The notes beneath the pieces were generated by a model. That model did no database searches. It was not told the DNA's origin and was given only the letters and a program-made list of their open reading frames with translations. Made by a program: the position numbers and the translations under genes. A stretch of DNA of 64,000 nt from Segatella copri (GTDB taxonomy: Bacteria > Bacteroidota > Bacteroidia > Bacteroidales > Bacteroidaceae). Below, in pieces: positions 62,057 through 64,000 of the stretch. Position 1 is the first letter of the stretch; every line of letters starts with the position of its first letter. The stretch covers positions 62,001-126,000 of the forward strand of contig NZ_NMPZ01000009.1 in NCBI RefSeq assembly GCF_002224675.1, written 5' to 3'.

Positions 62057-62722
62057 TTACTTTGAATAATCTCTTGCCACACGAACAATGGTTTGTCCGA
62101 TAGTTCTATCTTCAAACGCATCACCGATTGCTGCAAATTTCCATTCACCATTGCGTCGGTACAACTTACCCATTACAAGAGCACGCTTACCTACACATTC
62201 TGTCTTAGTCGCTACATTATATTGAGCAAACACTTGCTTAGGTGGTCTTTCAGGTGTACCCTCAAACATACGAATAGAAGCATATGGAATTCCTGAGAAA
62301 TCACCACTATATTCATTATTATTATATATGTTCAAAAAGAACACGATAGAGTTCACATTATAGCTGACACGATTCAAGTCAACAGTAATAATCTCATTGT
62401 CAAGACCATCATCTCCATTTTGATCACCTGTTAGGTCATCACCTGTATGATGAAGAGCACGATCATTTGAATCCAACTTGCCTTGAGGTAGTTTGCCATT
62501 GAATTGATATAAAGGAGACCAAATATGGTCAACCACATTACCATTAGCATCAAACATCATACAACTAAGATCCAAATCAACATCTACAACAGATGTAGAC
62601 AAACCAAAGAAAGTTTTCTTAATGATAGCTCCCCAGTTACAACCAACACAAAAGTTGGTCAATTTCGCACCAGTCTCTTTTTCAAGATTAATGCGTTGTC
62701 CTTTTTCAAGTTTTATTGCCAT
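62057..62722 (-). CDS. terD: TerD family protein, copy 3
   Basis: I take the ATG at 62722 (MAIKLEKGQRINLEKETG), which aligns with the neighbours and the family, giving 221 residues. NLEK, then VDLDLSCMMFDANG, then HHTGDDLTGDQNGDDG with NEIITVDL are the calcium-binding and core motifs of TerD. The end RRNGEWKFAAIGDAF is the typical second half. TerD proteins bind calcium and are linked to tellurite, phage and oxidative stress resistance. Confidence 0.9.
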   Translation of the reverse strand: MAIKLEKGQRINLEKETGAKLTNFCVGCNWGAIIKKTFFGLSTSVVDVDLDLSCMMFDANGNVVDHIWSPLYQFNGKLPQGKLDSNDRALHHTGDDLTGDQNGDDGLDNEIITVDLNRVSYNVNSIVFFLNIYNNNEYSGDFSGIPYASIRMFEGTPERPPKQVFAQYNVATKTECVGKRALVMGKLYRRNGEWKFAAIGDAFEDRTIGQTIVRVARDYSK

Positions 62723-62741
62723 AATTCTCAAGTTTAAATAA

Positions 62742-63383
62742 TTAATCTTTACTGCCAGGACTATAATTGAATCCCCATCCATATTGTTTGTCACAATCAC
62801 GATGTCCATCATGAAATGTTACCAGTTTCTTCACTGTAATAGAATTATCACCAGCAAAATCTAGCTGGGCTATTGCACAGAACTTTTTGTCACTGTACTG
62901 TTGCCCCATTTTCACGATGACATCTTGATTGCCTGGAACTTTGACTTTTACAACAGCATTCGTCTCCGACCATTTAGCTACGCCTTCATAAATAAAGGTA
63001 TAAACTATAATGCGCTTGATTTCATTGATACCTACAGGATTCACAAGAATGGTTTCTCCTGAAGAGGCACCACCTCCACGATCATCGCCTTGATGCCATA
63101 TATAAGGAGCCATATCATAGCAACCTTGGCGAGTCACATGATGACGATCACCTCCTCTACCATGAGAAAATTGCAAACCATCTATCAGCATTTTCTTGCC
63201 ATTACGCAATTCATAATAACAGCCTAAATCCAGATCAATGGCATTACCAAAGAGATTTTTGAAAAATCCCCCTTTACTCCAGTCAAGATTGATAACAATC
63301 TCACCTGCAGAAGGTTTGCCCGCTGTAGGCTTTTCCAAATTAATACGATGAGTATCACCGCTCTTTTCTAGAATGATTGCCAT
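62742..63383 (-). CDS. terD: TerD family protein, copy 2 (divergent)
   Basis: The 213-residue protein has IDLDLGCYYELRNG, then WHQGDDRGGGASSGETI, the TerD metal-binding motifs, though its beginning has an extra segment (RINLEKPTAGKPSAGEIVIN). It ends KQYGWGFNYSPGSKD, similar to stress-type TerD relatives. It is 2 bases from its neighbour. Confidence 0.87.
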   Translation of the reverse strand: MAIILEKSGDTHRINLEKPTAGKPSAGEIVINLDWSKGGFFKNLFGNAIDLDLGCYYELRNGKKMLIDGLQFSHGRGGDRHHVTRQGCYDMAPYIWHQGDDRGGGASSGETILVNPVGINEIKRIIVYTFIYEGVAKWSETNAVVKVKVPGNQDVIVKMGQQYSDKKFCAIAQLDFAGDNSITVKKLVTFHDGHRDCDKQYGWGFNYSPGSKD

Positions 63384-63385
63384 AA

Positions 63386-64000
63386 TTACATAAATTTAGA
63401 AGCATACTTTCTGCAAATAGGTTCTAGTCCATCTTTATGAGCCTCACCTACTGCCTGGAATTTCCATTCAGAACCACGACGATACAAACGACCAAATTCA
63501 ACACCTTTATCGGTAGAGAAGTCTTCATCCAAATCATAACGGCAAATAACCTCTCCATTTATTGCATTCTTAATCTGAATATATGCATCACGAACCTGAC
63601 CAAAATTATACTTCATTCGTGGAGCATTCACAGGGTCATTTGCATCTGATGGACTCCAATAGATACTTGCTGTAAAAAGGATTTCTTGCACCTTAGCCGA
63701 AGTTTTTGTCAAATCCACTTCAATTTCCTCATTTCCCTCTCCAGTATCATCGTCATCATCACCTAAATCGTCAACGGAGCCAAGGACACTTTTGTCCACA
63801 GAACACGGACGTACTTCCCCATTTACTTCTATAGTATTTGGTGAACCATAGAATACGAAATCATATTCGTTTTCTATCTGCCCATTGCTACCCAACAGGA
63901 AAGTTGATGCATCCAAATCATATGCAGGGTCTGCATTTGGATTCACCTTCCATCCCATCTCTACCTTCAAACGAGTCAAACCAGATTCGATTTCAACTCG
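63386..64000 (-). CDS. terD: TerD family protein, copy 1, N-terminus outside the window
   Basis: The frame stays open to the right edge; the residues before TRLKVEMGW (VEIESG) fit the TerD N-terminus, so the start lies beyond 64000. Motifs are NPNADPAYDLDASTFLLGSNG, DDDDDTGEGNEEIEVDL and RRGSEWKFQAVGEAHKDGLE. It is likely the first or an early gene of the transcription unit. Confidence 0.88.
   Translation of the reverse strand, partial: RVEIESGLTRLKVEMGWKVNPNADPAYDLDASTFLLGSNGQIENEYDFVFYGSPNTIEVNGEVRPCSVDKSVLGSVDDLGDDDDDTGEGNEEIEVDLTKTSAKVQEILFTASIYWSPSDANDPVNAPRMKYNFGQVRDAYIQIKNAINGEVICRYDLDEDFSTDKGVEFGRLYRRGSEWKFQAVGEAHKDGLEPICRKYASKFM

Noticed and set aside
1..64000. Prophage or integrative conjugative element
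   Set aside because: No integrase, tra, terminase, capsid or tail genes and no att-like repeats next to a tRNA were found in the window.

Overview
The window looks like a chromosome segment of a Bacteroidota bacterium of the Prevotella/Segatella group. The signs are Bacteroidota promoters (a TAnnTTTG -7 box, often with TTG about 20 bases upstream), a type IX secretion C-terminal domain, an Hmu-type haem operon whose chelatase is CobN-like, flavodoxin next to DUF2023, BspA-type leucine-rich-repeat debris and an IS1380-type transposase remnant. I see no rRNA, tRNA, CRISPR array or integrase. Species assignment is inference.

Layout. (1) 1-10.8 kb, minus strand: a two-gene surface operon. It holds a secreted 989-residue protein with a T9SS sorting tail, then a giant SpvB/FG-GAP/YD-repeat (Tc/RHS-like) protein that runs off the left edge. 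(2) 11.2-22.7 kb: an accessory island. Seven copies, all in one orientation, of a roughly 46-bp repeat separate an AbiE toxin-antitoxin pair, a block of duplicated two-gene modules of unknown function with IS1380 debris, a GNAT toxin-antitoxin pair, a DUF4143 ATPase and a further copy of the two-gene module. Scars of deleted ATPase cassettes lie at three of the repeats. (3) 22.7-38 kb: metabolic genes. These are a GH20 hexosaminidase, a six-gene haem uptake/dechelation operon (order S-T-U-V-Y-like-R), a tricorn-like protease, DUF2023 and flavodoxin. The haem and flavodoxin promoters share a motif next to the -33 box. (4) 38-42 kb: a DnaQ-like exonuclease and two AAA+ ATPases (one broken, its P-loop deleted), each with long operator-like repeats at its promoter. 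(5) 42-47 kb: two ADP-ribosylglycohydrolases, a 54-residue protein and a P-type calcium ATPase. (6) 47-64 kb, minus strand: a large stress-response locus. It contains three TerD paralogues, three TerY-like VWA proteins, a PP2C phosphatase, a Ser/Thr kinase with a zinc ribbon, a Pif1-like helicase, an AIM24 protein, a GYF_2-PrsW membrane protease, DUF4407 and other membrane proteins, and a TPR-aspartyl protease.

How the parts work together. The ter locus matches the TerY-phosphatase-kinase triad known from Ter systems, here joined to a helicase and a set of membrane proteins. The haem operon and flavodoxin together suggest adaptation to iron limitation. The accessory island behaves like a repeat-delimited cassette array without a visible recombinase, and is the most unusual part of the window.
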